Part shown: positions 11,687 through 22,345 of the stretch, piece after piece
Layout: each line of letters starts with the position of its first letter
How positions within the stretch are numbered: the stretch's first letter is position 1
Origin: Hypoxylon rubiginosum
Lineage: Eukaryota; Ascomycota; Sordariomycetes; Xylariales; Hypoxylaceae
NCBI GenBank assembly: GCA_902806565.1
Contig: CADCXA010000058.1
Span: forward strand, 62,001 to 126,000
Length of the DNA stretch: 64,000 nt
Direction: 5' to 3'
Notes under the pieces: generated by a model
What the model was told of the DNA's origin: nothing
Seen by the model: the letters and a program-made list of their open reading frames with translations, nothing else
The model's database searches: none
Made by a program: the position numbers and the translations under genes

Positions 11687-13752
11687 ATGGACCACGGAGA
11701 TATGACGGGAACTCCCTGGCTAGACCAGCCGGTGATGCTTCATTCATCTAGGATGGCCACATGCAGTTTAAACCCCTCGCAGTGTGCTTATCGTAATGGT
11801 CATTGGCGATATTGGTATTTCCCCCATGAGACGAAGCTTTGTTACCTACCTACCTGTCTATCGGCAGCGCGGACTGACTGAACTGAACATCCAGGTACGA
11901 GTCAGATCACGTTTACGCTCTTGCAGCAGTTTACTTTTTCGTCGCAGTCATCGGAGTATGCTGCATCGGATTCTGGACCCAACGATTTGCTCCTACATCC
12001 CTTCGGAAAAGGACATGGTGGCAGAATGTCGTTGCTAGGATTCGTTTTCTATCCTATCGTCACCATGATGTAGCCATTTTTCGAGGACGTGCACCATCCT
12101 TGGGTATCAGTCTTTTATTAGGAGTCGGCGCCATCTTCTTTTTGGGTACGTTCGACCTTGAACTTTCTTTCGATGGTGTCGGCCTGTGTGGTTGAGCTAA
12201 TATGAACTCGACCAGCAATGACTTTAGGTCCTCAACCGTATTACTGGCCGAATACGCCGACACTTAGCTACGGTAGTTCGCCTCCTATAGCGACTAGAAC
12301 AGGTTGGATGGCGCTGGCTTGCCTCCCTTTCATGATCGTGTTACCAACCAAGGCCAACATGATCGCTTCCTTGACGGGCGTATCCCATGAGCGGCTGATT
12401 GTGTTTCATAACTGGGTTGGTTGGGCCATGTTCGCTCTGGCCCTCGTCCATACATTTCCATTCATCGTTTTTCATATCTGGAAAGGTGATATGGTGAATG
12501 TATGGAATACCAGCGTTGTATATTGGACCGGCGTCGTTGCTCTGATCGCCCAAGCTTACCTTCAAGTATTTTCCCTTCGTTTTATACGGTCAGTTCATCA
12601 GTTCACTCTTCCATATTTGATCTTTGCTCACGAATCAGGGACCGATTTTATGAATTCTTCAAGGCGACACATTACCTAGCAGCTATAATATTCGTCATAT
12701 TCTTCTTCATTCACTGCGATTTTCGATTGAGTTCATGGTGAGCCATCTTTTCTCTACTTCCGCAGTGAACGCTGAACTTCAAAGACCTGACTGATTTCAA
12801 CAGGGACTATTTTATCGCGACCGGTGTCCTATACACGCTCTCATTCCTGTATCCTCAGATTCGGACCTACTTTGAATTCGGGTTACGCCATCGCGCTAGC
12901 TTCACGATGGTGTCAGATTCGACATTAAAGGTCACGATTCCGATTGACACTGCATGGCGACCTGGTCAACATATGTTTCTTCGTTTCATTCACATGGGTG
13001 TACACGCCTTCACAGCACACCCCTTTACGATCTGTAGCATACCTGTTACGAGATCTAGCATTGGAAAGTCGAAACTTACATTTTACGTACACCCTAGAGG
13101 AGGATTGACTGGCCGTCTAGCCAATATCGCATCCCAACGACCAGGCTTCAGTGTGCCGGTCCTCCTAGATGGGCCGTACGGTGGCGTTAAAGGACGACCA
13201 TTACATACTTACGACCACATCCTTATCGTAGCTTGCGGCGCCGGTGCTGGGTTTTCCCTTCCATTCGTGATGGACGGCCTATTACGTTTGGCGCGAGGGG
13301 CAGAGAACAAGCTCTTGAAGATTCAAGTTGTCATTGCCACTAGGGACACGCAGTTAGTCCAGTGGTACGAGGAGGCTCTAATGGAGTATCTAGAAGATAA
13401 CGGACTGGAGATTCCCTCCGAGAGCCTTGACATCTCGGTATACCAGACGGGAAGATCCAACTCTCAAGGCAATAGCACGTTCAAAAGTGCTGAAGGGTCG
13501 GCTGAGAAGCTTGATGAGACTATTCAAATTTCCAGACACCTACCCATTAATGTCTTTTCGGGCCGACCTGACATCACGAAGGTTATAAGGGATGCGACTC
13601 TCCAGCTCGAACATTCAGTTGGCATCGCCGCTTGTGGTCCGAAAGAGATGTTAAAAACAGTGCAAGACGAAGCGGCAGCCGCTCAGGTACGAATTATGAA
13701 TTCGGAGTCGGGTGCACGTGAAGTTTACTTGCACTCGGAAGTCTTTTCGTAA
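11687..13752 (+). CDS. Ferric/cupric reductase transmembrane component (FRE/NOX family)
   Basis: Plasma-membrane metalloreductase that passes electrons from NADPH through FAD and two haems to external Fe(III) or Cu(II). Five exons (11687-11814, 11895-12145, 12228-12588, 12639-12737, 12804-13752) join in phase to 595 residues. Two haem-ligand pairs with the family spacing H-x13-H are present: His187/His201 and His258/His272. About seven membrane helices lie between residues 45 and 300. The FAD motif HPFT is at 352-355 and the NADPH motif GAGAG at 425-429, with CGPKEM near 560-570. The N-terminal SQCAYRNGHWRYWY segment is typical of fungal members. The stop follows EVFS directly; many relatives add a Trp, so a further 3' intron (TTTTC|GTAAGT) cannot be excluded. 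A Ctr copper transporter gene lies just downstream. Confidence 0.9.
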
Positions 13753-14874
13753 GTTGTCCACCTTACTTCATATCGTCCATGATGTTCTACTCTAACAGTT
13801 TCAATCCACGGCTTAGATGGTAGGACGAAATCATTTCCCGTAGGTACCTTGGTAAGCAGACACGTACAAAGACAGGGCCATGTCACGCCATCAACAATAG
13901 CGAGGTTTTGTCAGTCTAATATAATACCCGGTTGCTTTGTGAACTTGTAACAGTCTTCCAGTCTCGTCAGTCTCGTCAGTCTTGTCAATCTTGTCAATCT
14001 TGTCAATCTTGTCAATCTTGTCAATCTTGTCAATCTTGTCAATCTTGTCAATTCTGCCGCATAATGAGGTGTCCCCCTTTTGGTTACCCAGGTACTGAAG
14101 AAATCTATTGCAAGTTCCATGTTTCTAATGACATATGACATGTATGATTTGCTAATAATGTGAGGGTGTGTATATAGCGTTGTTAGACACTGAGACATAA
14201 GACATATTCAACACCGGTCAGCCTATCGGCCTCAAGACCCACCCTACCACGGCCGGGGGCCGAACCGTGTGAGAAGATTTGAGCAGATTTTAGTCCTACA
14301 ATTTCCTGAAATGGTTAGGCAACCCCTATAAACGAGGACCCTGACCCATGAGACCGGCAACCCTAGACACCCCTAGACACCCCTTGAAGAGCCTCCCGCA
14401 GCCAAGAAACGCAGCTATCATATATGACTGATGTTATAATGTATTATAATTTGCTACGTCAGGTACATGTATCCTCCTACCTTTTTTTTTCAATGCATAT
14501 AACAGTCAACCATGCGGTGAGCATCTAGCCAACGGGAATGTGAGCCAGACGACACGAGCTAGGTATAAGCAAATTTCTCATCTTAATATCAGGTTTGTAA
14601 CACCCATCCCTTGAGGGGTTACAAGGCGTTCAAGAGCAGTCTTGACTGTCACATTTCGGTTACCTACAGCTCTTCTTGCAGCTCCTCTTGATTAGCAGAG
14701 ACAAAAGGTGGCCAGTGCGGGAATCTTGGAAATATTCAAGGCTCTGGTCCACCCTACTACGCTGCTCTGCCCTACATAACATTCTTGTTACTAATTTGCA
14801 TGGTCCATTGCTCTTCCTGCTACCATCAACGACATATCAACGACATAGTCACGAATTCGTTCCCGGTTAACAAG
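13753..14874. other. Intergenic between reductase and Ctr genes
   Basis: About 1.1 kb without a recognised gene. It holds the 9-bp minisatellite at 13961-14050 and a GC-rich patch near 14250-14272. Confidence 0.45.
13961..14050. repeat. 9-bp minisatellite, 10 units
   Basis: Ten contiguous 9-bp units: two GTCTCGTCA, one GTCTTGTCA and seven ATCTTGTCA. The gradient of variants indicates expansion from the right side. Confidence 0.95.
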
Positions 14875-15571
14875 ATGGACAGCGACATGACCATGGCAAC
14901 CTCTGCCTCAACCTCGATGGCTGGCATGACGATGACAAGTACAAGCTCCATGCCGTCGTCCACCGGAGAAATGGATATGGACATGTCTTCCATGATGATG
15001 ACTTCGGCCGATATGGCCATGGTCTTCTTTCAGAGCGTGACAACTCCGCTGTATTCGAGCAGCTGGACACCACAAGGAGAGGGTTCATACGCCGGTACTT
15101 GCATCTTTTTGATAGTGCTCGCGTTACTGCATCGCATCCTGGTGGCTGTACGATCCGTCGTCTTCGATTCAGCTTCAACGCCACAGCGTCACCCCAAAGC
15201 CATATCCTCCGACTCCGACGATTACCCAGGCAGTAATAGCGAACTAGAGTCAGCTGGAATGCGCATAAGATCCGAGTGGAATAGTCACCCTTTTAGGATG
15301 GTGACCGAGACGGCGCGCGCCTTACTTGAGGTTGTCATTGGCGGTATCGGGTACTTGCTGTAGGTCAATCTTGGATATTTCCTACCATACCGCGCACTTA
15401 CTATGATGTAACGGGAGGTTATCATTTTAACCTGAAAAGTTGTCTAACATCATTCATAGCATGCTGGCGGTGATGACGATGAACGTGGGTTATTTCTGTT
15501 CTGTCCTCGGGGGCATATTCCTTGGTACCTTTGTTGCTGGTCGATTCGGTGCTAGCGATGATCATCATTAA
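14875..15571 (+). CDS. Ctr-type copper transporter
   Basis: Two exons, 14875-15359 and 15460-15571, with intron 15360-15459 (GTAGGT..TAG) give 198 residues. The N-terminal 50 residues are rich in Met and Ser with several MxM groups, typical of the extracellular copper-collecting tail. The first helix is at about 74-93. A variable cytosolic loop follows. The last two helices start near 148 and include the MLAVM (MxxxM) motif of the pore followed by a GxxxG-type segment in the last helix. The protein ends with DDHH, an intracellular metal-binding tail. Ctr proteins form trimers and import Cu(I), the product of metalloreductases, so the adjacent reductase gene is a natural partner. The chosen start keeps the Met-rich tail; upstream ATGs in the same frame add only a poorly conserved stretch. 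Confidence 0.9.
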
Positions 15572-15868
15572 TACTACGCATTACGAAGTAGTGTTCAAGG
15601 GATCATATGGAGATGACGTTAGCGGCCCGTTATAAGAGGTGTGGAAGAGTGACGAATGCATATCCTACACCCTAGCGACTAAAGACAAGACAACTTCAAA
15701 AGTTCCCCTATTCTTCCTATGACAGATGCCCAACATGTACCAACCTACCATTCCAATAGAACTCGCTCAGGGGTTTAATGAATCAGTTCGAATCCTTAGA
15801 CGCCCTATCTGGCTTCAAGTCAATTCAGATCCCTCCATCTTCGTGTTGATAGGTACCTAGGTGGGCAA

Positions 15869-16150
15869 TTAACAGTCCTTGACGCACTGCTGTAACGTCT
15901 CTCGTACCGCTTCCACAACTGCGTGCTCCAATCGGTCATAGAGGTCCATCGATATAAAAAGGTTGAACACGATATGAATACAGCTGGCGCTAGTTCCGAT
16001 CGATAAGACCGCCGGCCAGTAGCTGGGCCTTCTGGGATCGGGGGGGAAGACAAAGGTATGCAGTGAGAAGAAGAGAAGGTAGAACACCAAGCTGGTAGAA
16101 AGAGCAATCCAAATGTTTTCCGAGATGAGGTCATAGCCTGTCGTCGGCAT
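15869..16150 (-). CDS. Small hypothetical membrane protein
   Basis: A 93-residue open frame with two hydrophobic segments, at about residues 11-35 and 44-69, separated by a Pro-rich loop (FPPDPRRPSYW). I do not recognise it. The hydrophobic pattern and lack of low-complexity bias argue for a real gene, but there is no conserved motif or intron to confirm it. It converges on the Ctr gene, so a role in metal handling would be speculation. Confidence 0.4.
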   Translation of the reverse strand: MPTTGYDLISENIWIALSTSLVFYLLFFSLHTFVFPPDPRRPSYWPAVLSIGTSASCIHIVFNLFISMDLYDRLEHAVVEAVRETLQQCVKDC

Positions 16151-16574
16151 TGTGTCGGAAGGTTTTACAATTTCTGCTGTTGGTACTGGCAGTAGGACGA
16201 CGAAGCTGATCCTGAGCTCTTGACGCTAACAAACTGGGGTATCTTTGATGAAGCAGGCGAACACTGAGGTTTAGGTACCTGGTAGCGATGTATGTGAGGC
16301 GTTTAGCTGCCCAGGTGAGCAAGTGGCATGAAAAGTAACTACGCTCTATGGGTGGATGTTAGCTATTTTAATGATACCGGTAGCAATCCACTGCATGCTG
16401 GACTATAAATTTAATTTGAGGTGATGGTTTGACTAACACATCAGAATACGTTTTGGGGGTGCTTAGAGATGTAAATAAAAAGGGGGGTTCACCAGATAGC
16501 GTTAATAGGAATCAAACCCCAACCCCCTTTTAAACCTTCTAGTTGCTCAGATACCGTGGAGGTGTCTACCGATC

Positions 16575-16680
16575 GAATCCTCATCCTCTTCTTTATCCTC
16601 TTCTTCACCTTCTTCTTCGTTATTCTTTTCCTCGCTATCCTCTTCTTCGCCATCTTCTTCATCCTCTTCGTGGCTAACCG
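16575..16680. repeat. CT/GA-rich low-complexity tract
   Basis: Imperfect TCTTCT and TCCTCT repeats on the plus strand. The minus strand reads as a Glu/Asp-rich frame ending before 16540, with a possible TTTCAG acceptor upstream. It is probably untranslated 3' sequence of the regulator gene, whose coding frame stops at 16750. Confidence 0.5.
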
Positions 16681-16749
16681 GTCGCTGGTCCTTCAAGTAG
16701 ATGCAAGCTGAAATTTACTGAATGTGGCTTGCTACTTGGACCTGTGACA

Positions 16750-18948
16750 TTATAACGGTCGCGAGTCGAGTGCAGAGAACATAGTATCCCAAGGCGTTAA
16801 GTCGAGATTTGGCTCGCCTTGGACTACAAATTGCCAAAACTCGTCAAAAGATGGGTCGACGACGTCCGAGCCGTGCACATCCGCATCTGCCCTGAACTGG
16901 TTGGATTGCACCTGGTCGTCAAAGCTGCTCATCTCCTCCCGCCTGGTCTCGCAAGCCAACTCGGCATCATCAGTCGTCGAAGTTTGAGGAACCGCGAGAT
17001 ATACTCTGTACTTCCTCAGAATTTCACACAACGAACGCAAGAACCGACCAGGGAGTAGGGAGACGCCTCTGGCATCCTGAAATCTCTTCAAAGCCGTTCT
17101 TACGTCTACTTTGATTTCCGCTTCGTCTGCCTCGTCCCTGTTGAAGCACAAGTCCATAACCATAACTACTACAGCGAGATGCATATAGTGAATGGCCATT
17201 CCCATACGCGCCGTCGCGTAGGATGGAGACTCGTGCCCTGGGATATCTTCATACGCACGAATAACAGCTCGAGCCGATTCTAGGCATGCCCGTCTAGAAT
17301 AAGCATACCGAGGATCTAACGACTGTCGAAGGAGAAACCTCTGGTGTAGCTTGCATCGTCTGCTGTGCGCCGCATGCGTAATAGAGCATCGCATCACGGG
17401 GATGTGAGGATATAACATCTCGAACCGTTTACTTCTCATTCGGCTTTCGCTATCAAGACTCAAAAAGAATGGTAGATTCGAAATGAAGGCTTCCAACTTT
17501 TTATCGATGGCTATTATACGATCATACGGCATTTCCAAAAACTTTGATGTCTCCAGTGGGACGATGTCGGCCATTTCACGGCAGAGGTGTGCAAGTCGGA
17601 TCCTTTCGAGAAAAAATGTCATCCCGTTAGGCCTTGGTCCAGTAAAGGTCTCTTCGCTCTCCCCCATGATAGCGTCGTCATCGAGGCAGTCCCTTGGAAG
17701 GCTTACCCTCATATGATTTGGATGAATGAAGTACATGCCTTCTTGTGGACCAGAAATAGTTGCGTATAGCCTGGTGAGAGACATCAGCAGTGCTTAATTG
17801 ATACGTGACAGAACTAACTCACCAATCTGATGTTGCTATATGCCAGAACACTCTACGTTTGATCTCACGATCGATCAGGACACGGACGCTAGGCTCGCTC
17901 TGGGTGGTTTGCTCGTCGACAGCATCCAATCGATGTAGACGAAGATCCCTAGCTATAGAGGCAGCTATCGTCGATAGAATGCGACCCCTAGCTGAGAATC
18001 CGTCCAGGTGGAAAGTAACGAACGACATGAGGATGTAAGCTTGGATATCTTCCAAGGTCCCTGAAGTATTTCGGCGCGAGTGGTCTAGCACATCCAAGGC
18101 CCCCTTGCTCAGGGACTTGGAGAGAGAGACGGCTTCTTGCTCGGTTGCTGCCACTTCCGAGCCTTCAAATGGATGATAGAAGAAGGCGGAGAGGGCGAAT
18201 AGAGAGAGTAGTAATGCGGCTTGCCCAAGGGGAACAGGTTCTCTTTGACTGAGTCTTAGGTAGAAAGCCTTTATGAGCGACCGGACAGTTGGAGTATGCA
18301 ATATGCGGCACATGTGGTTCACTCTAGTTTCGTAGCTCTCGAAGAGTAAAGTTGCTACTCTGTATACCGGAAATATCACGACAGTGTCGTTGTTGTTCGT
18401 CCAGTAGGCATCGGGCGCCGGTGTTGGGATCTGGGTGGAAGACTGGCCCTGAAGAATTTCGTATGTGCTACTTATTCTCAGAGTCAAACTGCTGGACAAA
18501 CAAGGAAGCTTTTTCGGTCAGCCTTGAGTATTGAAAGTGGATCTAGATCACATACGAGAGCATCTTCTCTCGTTCCTATATTTTCAAGCGACTGCGACTC
18601 TTTATCCCACGCCCGGTGGAGGTCAGATACGACATCATTCGCGGCAGAGGTAAAATTCGACTGTCTTGAATAGTGGCTATTTGAGGCATGCTCCGAATTG
18701 ACCTCGACTGGGGTCTGCTGTATAATAATAGATTCTAGTCTCTCAATTCGACCTATAAGTTCTGGTATGCTATGTCGAGGAGGCGTTGGCGTCCCTGCTT
18801 GTCTCTGTGGCCCTGGGGGGACGAGATAATTGCAACTAATGCCACGGGCAGAGCAGTTGGAACATGGTTGCACCCGATCGCATTTCAATTTCTTCGACCG
18901 ACATGATTGACATGAAACCGGATCTGGACGAGCTTTTCTCTTATGCAT
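16750..18948 (-). CDS. Zn(II)2Cys6 transcription factor
   Basis: Exons 18948-18556, 18448-17823 and 17770-16750 give 679 residues. The N-terminal binuclear zinc cluster has Cys13, 16, 23, 29, 32 and 39, followed by a short coiled-coil-like segment (IGRIERLESII). The middle region (about 150-500) carries the fungal-specific transcription factor domain, with the marks RDLRLHRLD and KRRVFWHIATSDW. The second intron (17771-17822, GTGAGT..CAG) is clear. The first junction has two readings. GTATGT at 18555 joined to the nearest CAG shifts frame and stops; joined to the CAG ending at 18449 it keeps phase with a 107-bp intron. I chose the latter. The gene is divergent from an MDR oxidoreductase and may regulate it. 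Confidence 0.85.
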
Positions 18949-19008
18949 GTTTTACGGCAAAGCGACAAGACGAGATCGGGAACTGTTGGAAGAGAAACGA
19001 GGATATAG

Positions 19009-19041
19009 TCCGTGGAGGTCCGCGGAGGTAAAGTCCGCGGG
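19009..19041. promoter_or_regulatory. Cluster of three TCCGCGGA-like sites
   Basis: TCCGTGGA at 19009-19016, exact TCCGCGGA at 19019-19026 and TCCGCGGG at 19034-19041. TCCGCGGA is the inverted CGG pair (PDRE) bound by yeast Pdr1/Pdr3-type Zn(II)2Cys6 proteins. Binding here by the adjacent regulator is inferred. Confidence 0.6.
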
Positions 19042-19490
19042 GATCCGAGCTCTCCGGCGATCCTTTTACCAAAAGCGGAGCGGGTGGTCCAATCAGAGCG
19101 AGATTATGGTCGTGCTACTTACCCCTGAATCCTCATTGACTCTTCCCAGGTGTGAATGCAATTCTTGACCGTATCGGCGCATTTCAATACGCCTCTTACA
19201 ATAGATATTTGATCAGCGGATCAACTATGACGATGATTTACGGAACGGTTACCGAAGCATTATGGATACGGGTTACTCGTTCAGAGTTCAGGGGCAATAC
19301 AGCTTCGCCAGGTACCTAGATACCTGCATCTACCAACTGCTCAAGAATGCTTCGGAAAGGGTCAGCATAGATGAGAAGCTCAACATATAGCTACAGAGGT
19401 AAGAAGCCTTTCTGCCCTATTCATGGTGACTGTACTGCAAATATAGCGATTAGTCGTTAAGGGCGGACGTCCACGGTGTTGGTACAAGCC

Positions 19491-19498
19491 TCCGCGGA
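19491..19498. promoter_or_regulatory. TCCGCGGA site
   Basis: Second exact TCCGCGGA palindrome in the same divergent promoter, 291 bp before the oxidoreductase start codon. Confidence 0.55.
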
Positions 19499-19608
19499 CC
19501 ATTATCGTGTGACCTACCTAACAGAGCGCATTTCCTCCGCATGTATTACATTGTCCAGCTATTCACAATTACCAACCTGTTTAGTAGTCTGGTGTATTAC
19601 AAATTGAG

Positions 19609-19616
19609 TCCGCGGG
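19609..19616. promoter_or_regulatory. TCCGCGGG site
   Basis: One-base variant of the TCCGCGGA palindrome with an intact CCGCGG core, 173 bp before the oxidoreductase start. Confidence 0.5.
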
Positions 19617-19645
19617 GAGAGTTTACTGGAGAGGTCGATTACAGG

Positions 19646-19653
19646 TATATAAT
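19646..19653 (+). promoter_or_regulatory. TATA-like box of the oxidoreductase gene
   Basis: TATATAAT about 130 bp upstream of ATG 19782. Confidence 0.4.
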
Positions 19654-19781
19654 ACCTTCAAGGTGCTGCCTAGGAGGTAGGTACCGACAGAACTCCATAC
19701 CAACCAGCAGAGTCAACTTCTCAAACATCAAATAGCAATAAATCTATATCAACGTATTCTCTATTACTTAAAGTCGCCGCA

Positions 19782-20954
19782 ATGCCGAAGCAAGTGATTA
19801 TACAGGGCTCTATCGAAGCCGTCGAATTCATCGAGACCCCTATTCCTACCCCAGAGGATAAGCAGGTTGTTATCAAAGTCGTCGTCTCCGGGGCCAACCC
19901 GAAGGACTGGAAGTATCCTTTCTGGTACGTTGCTTGCCTGAATTGACCAGTGTCCCATGCTAATAGCCTGCGAAGGAAGGACTTGCCATTGAATAGCGGC
20001 GATGACATTGCCGGGATTGTTCATTCCGTCGGCAAGGATGTCTATGAATTCAAGCCTGGCGACCGTGTAGCGGCGCTTCACGAGGCATTAACGGAAAATG
20101 GCAGCTTTGCGGAATACGCCGTTGCTCCAGACTCGACGACATTCCATATCCCACAGAACACATCCTTCGAAGAAGCCGCAACTATCCCTGTTGCAGCGCT
20201 GACAGCTGCTGTTGCGCTGTACGCGGATTTGAAACTTCCCGCACCCTTTGACTTAATCAATCCTGTACAAGACAAAACGAAAACTCCAATCGTGATCTAC
20301 GGCGTCTCATCAGCAGTCGGCGCGTTTGCAGCGAAATTCGCGCGGCTTTCAGGACTCAAACCCATCATCGGCGTGGCAGGCCGAGCCGGCGACTTCGCAA
20401 AGACCTTAGTCGACTACGTCGTTGATTACAGAAAGGGTGAAGACGTCCTCGTCGCATCCATTGAGGAAATCCTTGTAAAGGAAGGCTTAGGGAACAAGGT
20501 ACCTTATGTCTTTGACGCCATCAGCGAGAACGGGTCGCTCGAAGCTACTCTTCGATTTGTCGATTTGAACGGGGGCATAATTAGCACCGTTCTACCCCCA
20601 AAGCTATTTGCCAAAGATAAGGGAAGCTTCGAATATCCAACAGGCGTAAAAGCCTTCAACAGTGCCGTGCCTCTAGTCCATTCGATTCTCAAGGACTTCG
20701 GATACGTCTGGTCGCGATACTTGAGCCGACTCTTAGAAGACGGGAGATTGAAGGCGCACCCTTACGAGATTATCCCAGGAGGGTTGAACGGAGTCTTGAC
20801 GGGATTGCAAAAGTTGAAAGATGGGAAGGCCAGTGCTGTGAAATATGTATTCAGGATTGAGGATACTGGTAATGTTACGCTTGGGCTGAAGGGTCGTCCA
20901 ACTTCAACTCGAACTCAACCGCATCCACTCAGGAACTTTCCTTATTCCGACTAG
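19782..20954 (+). CDS. MDR-family zinc-type alcohol dehydrogenase / quinone oxidoreductase
   Basis: Exons 19782-19924 and 19967-20954 with a 42-bp intron (GTACGT..TAG) give 376 residues. The N-terminal GroES-like fold includes the NPKDWK and NSGDDIAG motifs and the GDRV turn (about residues 40-90). The Rossmann fold has a VYGVSSAVGAFAAKFA nucleotide-binding loop at about 165-180. The Cys and His residues of the catalytic zinc site are not seen, so it belongs to the zinc-independent enoyl reductase or quinone oxidoreductase side of the MDR superfamily, a group also found as trans-acting enoyl reductases in polyketide clusters. No polyketide synthase is present here. NADPH-dependent reduction of a carbonyl or enoyl substrate is the likely reaction; the substrate is unknown. 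Its divergent neighbour is a Zn(II)2Cys6 regulator. Confidence 0.85.
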
Positions 20955-20960
20955 GCTAGC

Positions 20961-20996
20961 TGTTGGCTCTGTTGGCTCTGTTGGCTCTGTTGGATC
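20961..20996. repeat. 9-bp tandem repeat, 4 units
   Basis: Three perfect TGTTGGCTC units and one variant directly after the oxidoreductase stop codon. Confidence 0.9.
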
Positions 20997-21680
20997 ATAT
21001 GATTTATCCATAATTCTACGCTCGGATGCCTGGGTGCTGGGTATATTGGTAGTGTCGTTCGTTACTTTTCAATACCTAGGTAGCTATAGCCGCGTATTTC
21101 CTCCATTAGACTCTTACGTTGACCTTTATCATAGTTTGAAACCAACCTAAGGTAATCATGCTAATGTCTCATACATATTGGTCCTCTTAGCACAAGGTGC
21201 AGATGGAACCATCGCTTCTTGGCATAGTTAAATCGGGTATGATTAGAATTTGACGGGCCCTCTTAGCCCGCAAGTGAGACTATCACGATAACGACGTCTC
21301 CGCCTATCCTCGTATACACGTGGTGACTCGCTTTGCTCTAATTGCCTTTGCTGATGTAGCGTTGGGCCCTTTATTCGTAGATCGTTCGTAGTGCGAAGAG
21401 CCGCCTGTGTATAAGACGCGTTAAGGGCGCCTTTCATCATTGTCGAAACTGGCAACCAGATGGGCAGTGTGCAACAGAAACAAGGTTAGGTACGCAACTG
21501 CTCATAGAGTTGGTCAGACACGTACTAACAACGTATTGATAGGCCCGATGGTTTCGCATCTTGGGGAGCGCAAAACTCAGTACTAGTACGGGTTCTAGCA
21601 CTAGGTTCACTTCGTAGGTTCAGACTCTAATATAACCTCCCCGACAAGCTATCTTGCAAACTATCCTTCTCCCAAGTCCT

Positions 21681-21688
21681 TATATAAG
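21681..21688 (+). promoter_or_regulatory. TATA box of the small secreted protein gene
   Basis: TATATAAG, about 115 bp upstream of ATG 21803. Confidence 0.5.
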
Positions 21689-21802
21689 CCCACCACGGTA
21701 CTGCTCATTCCAAAGTAGCAGGCAACCTGTGAAGTACTCTTGATACTTACCAGCCCCATCTCAACATCTCAACATTAATCAACTCATCCCACGTCAGCAA
21801 CC

Positions 21803-22345
21803 ATGGGATCCAGATCTATCCTCATCATCATCTTGATCATAGCAGTCGGTGTACTTTCTACACTGGCAGCTGACTTCATAATCCCCGAAGATGGCCACTT
21901 TCTAGTTGATTTCAGTTCGGGCTCGCCCAGGGTAGAAATGCTTTCAATACACAATCCGAACGAAACCGTACAGCCCATATTACCGCCTGAATCGCTTGTG
22001 AGGCCTGATCGTCGAGGTAACAAGAATAAATGCTTCTCGGATCGAAAGTTGAATCTCCAAGATTACACCACGTCACTGCGGATGCTCGAAGACCGCTGTG
22101 CTACGAGACCCCTTGTCCCCAGAGGGAGCATTTGGGGGTATAAAGTCGGTTCCGCCTATACCTATTTTTGCAACTACGGTGACAATCGCGAATGCTTGCA
22201 AGAGGAACTCCACGACGATCTAGAATACATCGACGAGAACTGTGGCTCAATTGTGGCAGCCGGATGGGTACATCATCGAAAGATCAAAAAGCGGTACGGT
22301 CGAGATTTGTCAACTAAAAAAATCTGCTATGGCGTTACTCTTTAG
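21803..22345 (+). CDS. Small secreted cysteine-containing protein, effector candidate
   Basis: Single-exon gene of 180 residues. A strong signal peptide covers about residues 1-23 (Ile/Leu-rich, ending LSTLAA). The mature part holds six Cys in an even spread (KCF, DRC, YFCNYG, ECLQ, ENCGS, KICYG), which suggests three disulfides, and a conserved-looking core around GYKVGSAYTYFCNYG. The C-terminus is basic. I do not assign a named family; the layout resembles widespread small secreted proteins of plant-associated and insect-associated ascomycetes. ATG context (CAACCATGG) is good and a TATA box lies upstream. It is followed within 600 bp by another secreted protein gene, the deuterolysin. An effector role is inference only. 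Confidence 0.75.
   Translation: MGSRSILIIILIIAVGVLSTLAADFIIPEDGHFLVDFSSGSPRVEMLSIHNPNETVQPILPPESLVRPDRRGNKNKCFSDRKLNLQDYTTSLRMLEDRCATRPLVPRGSIWGYKVGSAYTYFCNYGDNRECLQEELHDDLEYIDENCGSIVAAGWVHHRKIKKRYGRDLSTKKICYGVTL

Larger units (their letters stand above)
15572..16749. other. Interval with one small ORF and an acidic-coding tract
   Basis: Besides the small membrane ORF (15869-16150), a CT-rich plus-strand tract lies at about 16575-16680. Read on the minus strand it would encode a run of Glu and Asp. No other feature seen. Confidence 0.4.
18949..19781. other. Divergent promoter with CCGCGG-type sites
   Basis: Shared upstream region of the Zn(II)2Cys6 regulator and the MDR oxidoreductase. No coding sequence seen. 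It holds the TCCGCGGA-like sites listed separately and a TATATAAT box. Confidence 0.6.
20955..21802. other. Intergenic, promoter of the small secreted protein
   Basis: No gene recognised. It carries a 9-bp repeat (20961-20996), an exact TACCTAGGTA (21073-21082) and a TATATAAG box. Confidence 0.5.

Noticed and set aside
12623..12630. TTTGCTCA, a match to the yeast Mac1 copper-response site
   Set aside because: It lies inside an intron of the reductase gene and not in a promoter; an 8-mer match is expected by chance.
13911..14198. Frame encoding Leu-Thr-Arg repeats
   Set aside because: It is a translation of the 9-bp minisatellite and not a gene.
16540..16700. Glu/Asp-rich minus-strand frame as an extra C-terminal exon of the Zn(II)2Cys6 regulator
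   Set aside because: No acceptable donor precedes the stop at 16750, and the regulator already has a plausible end.
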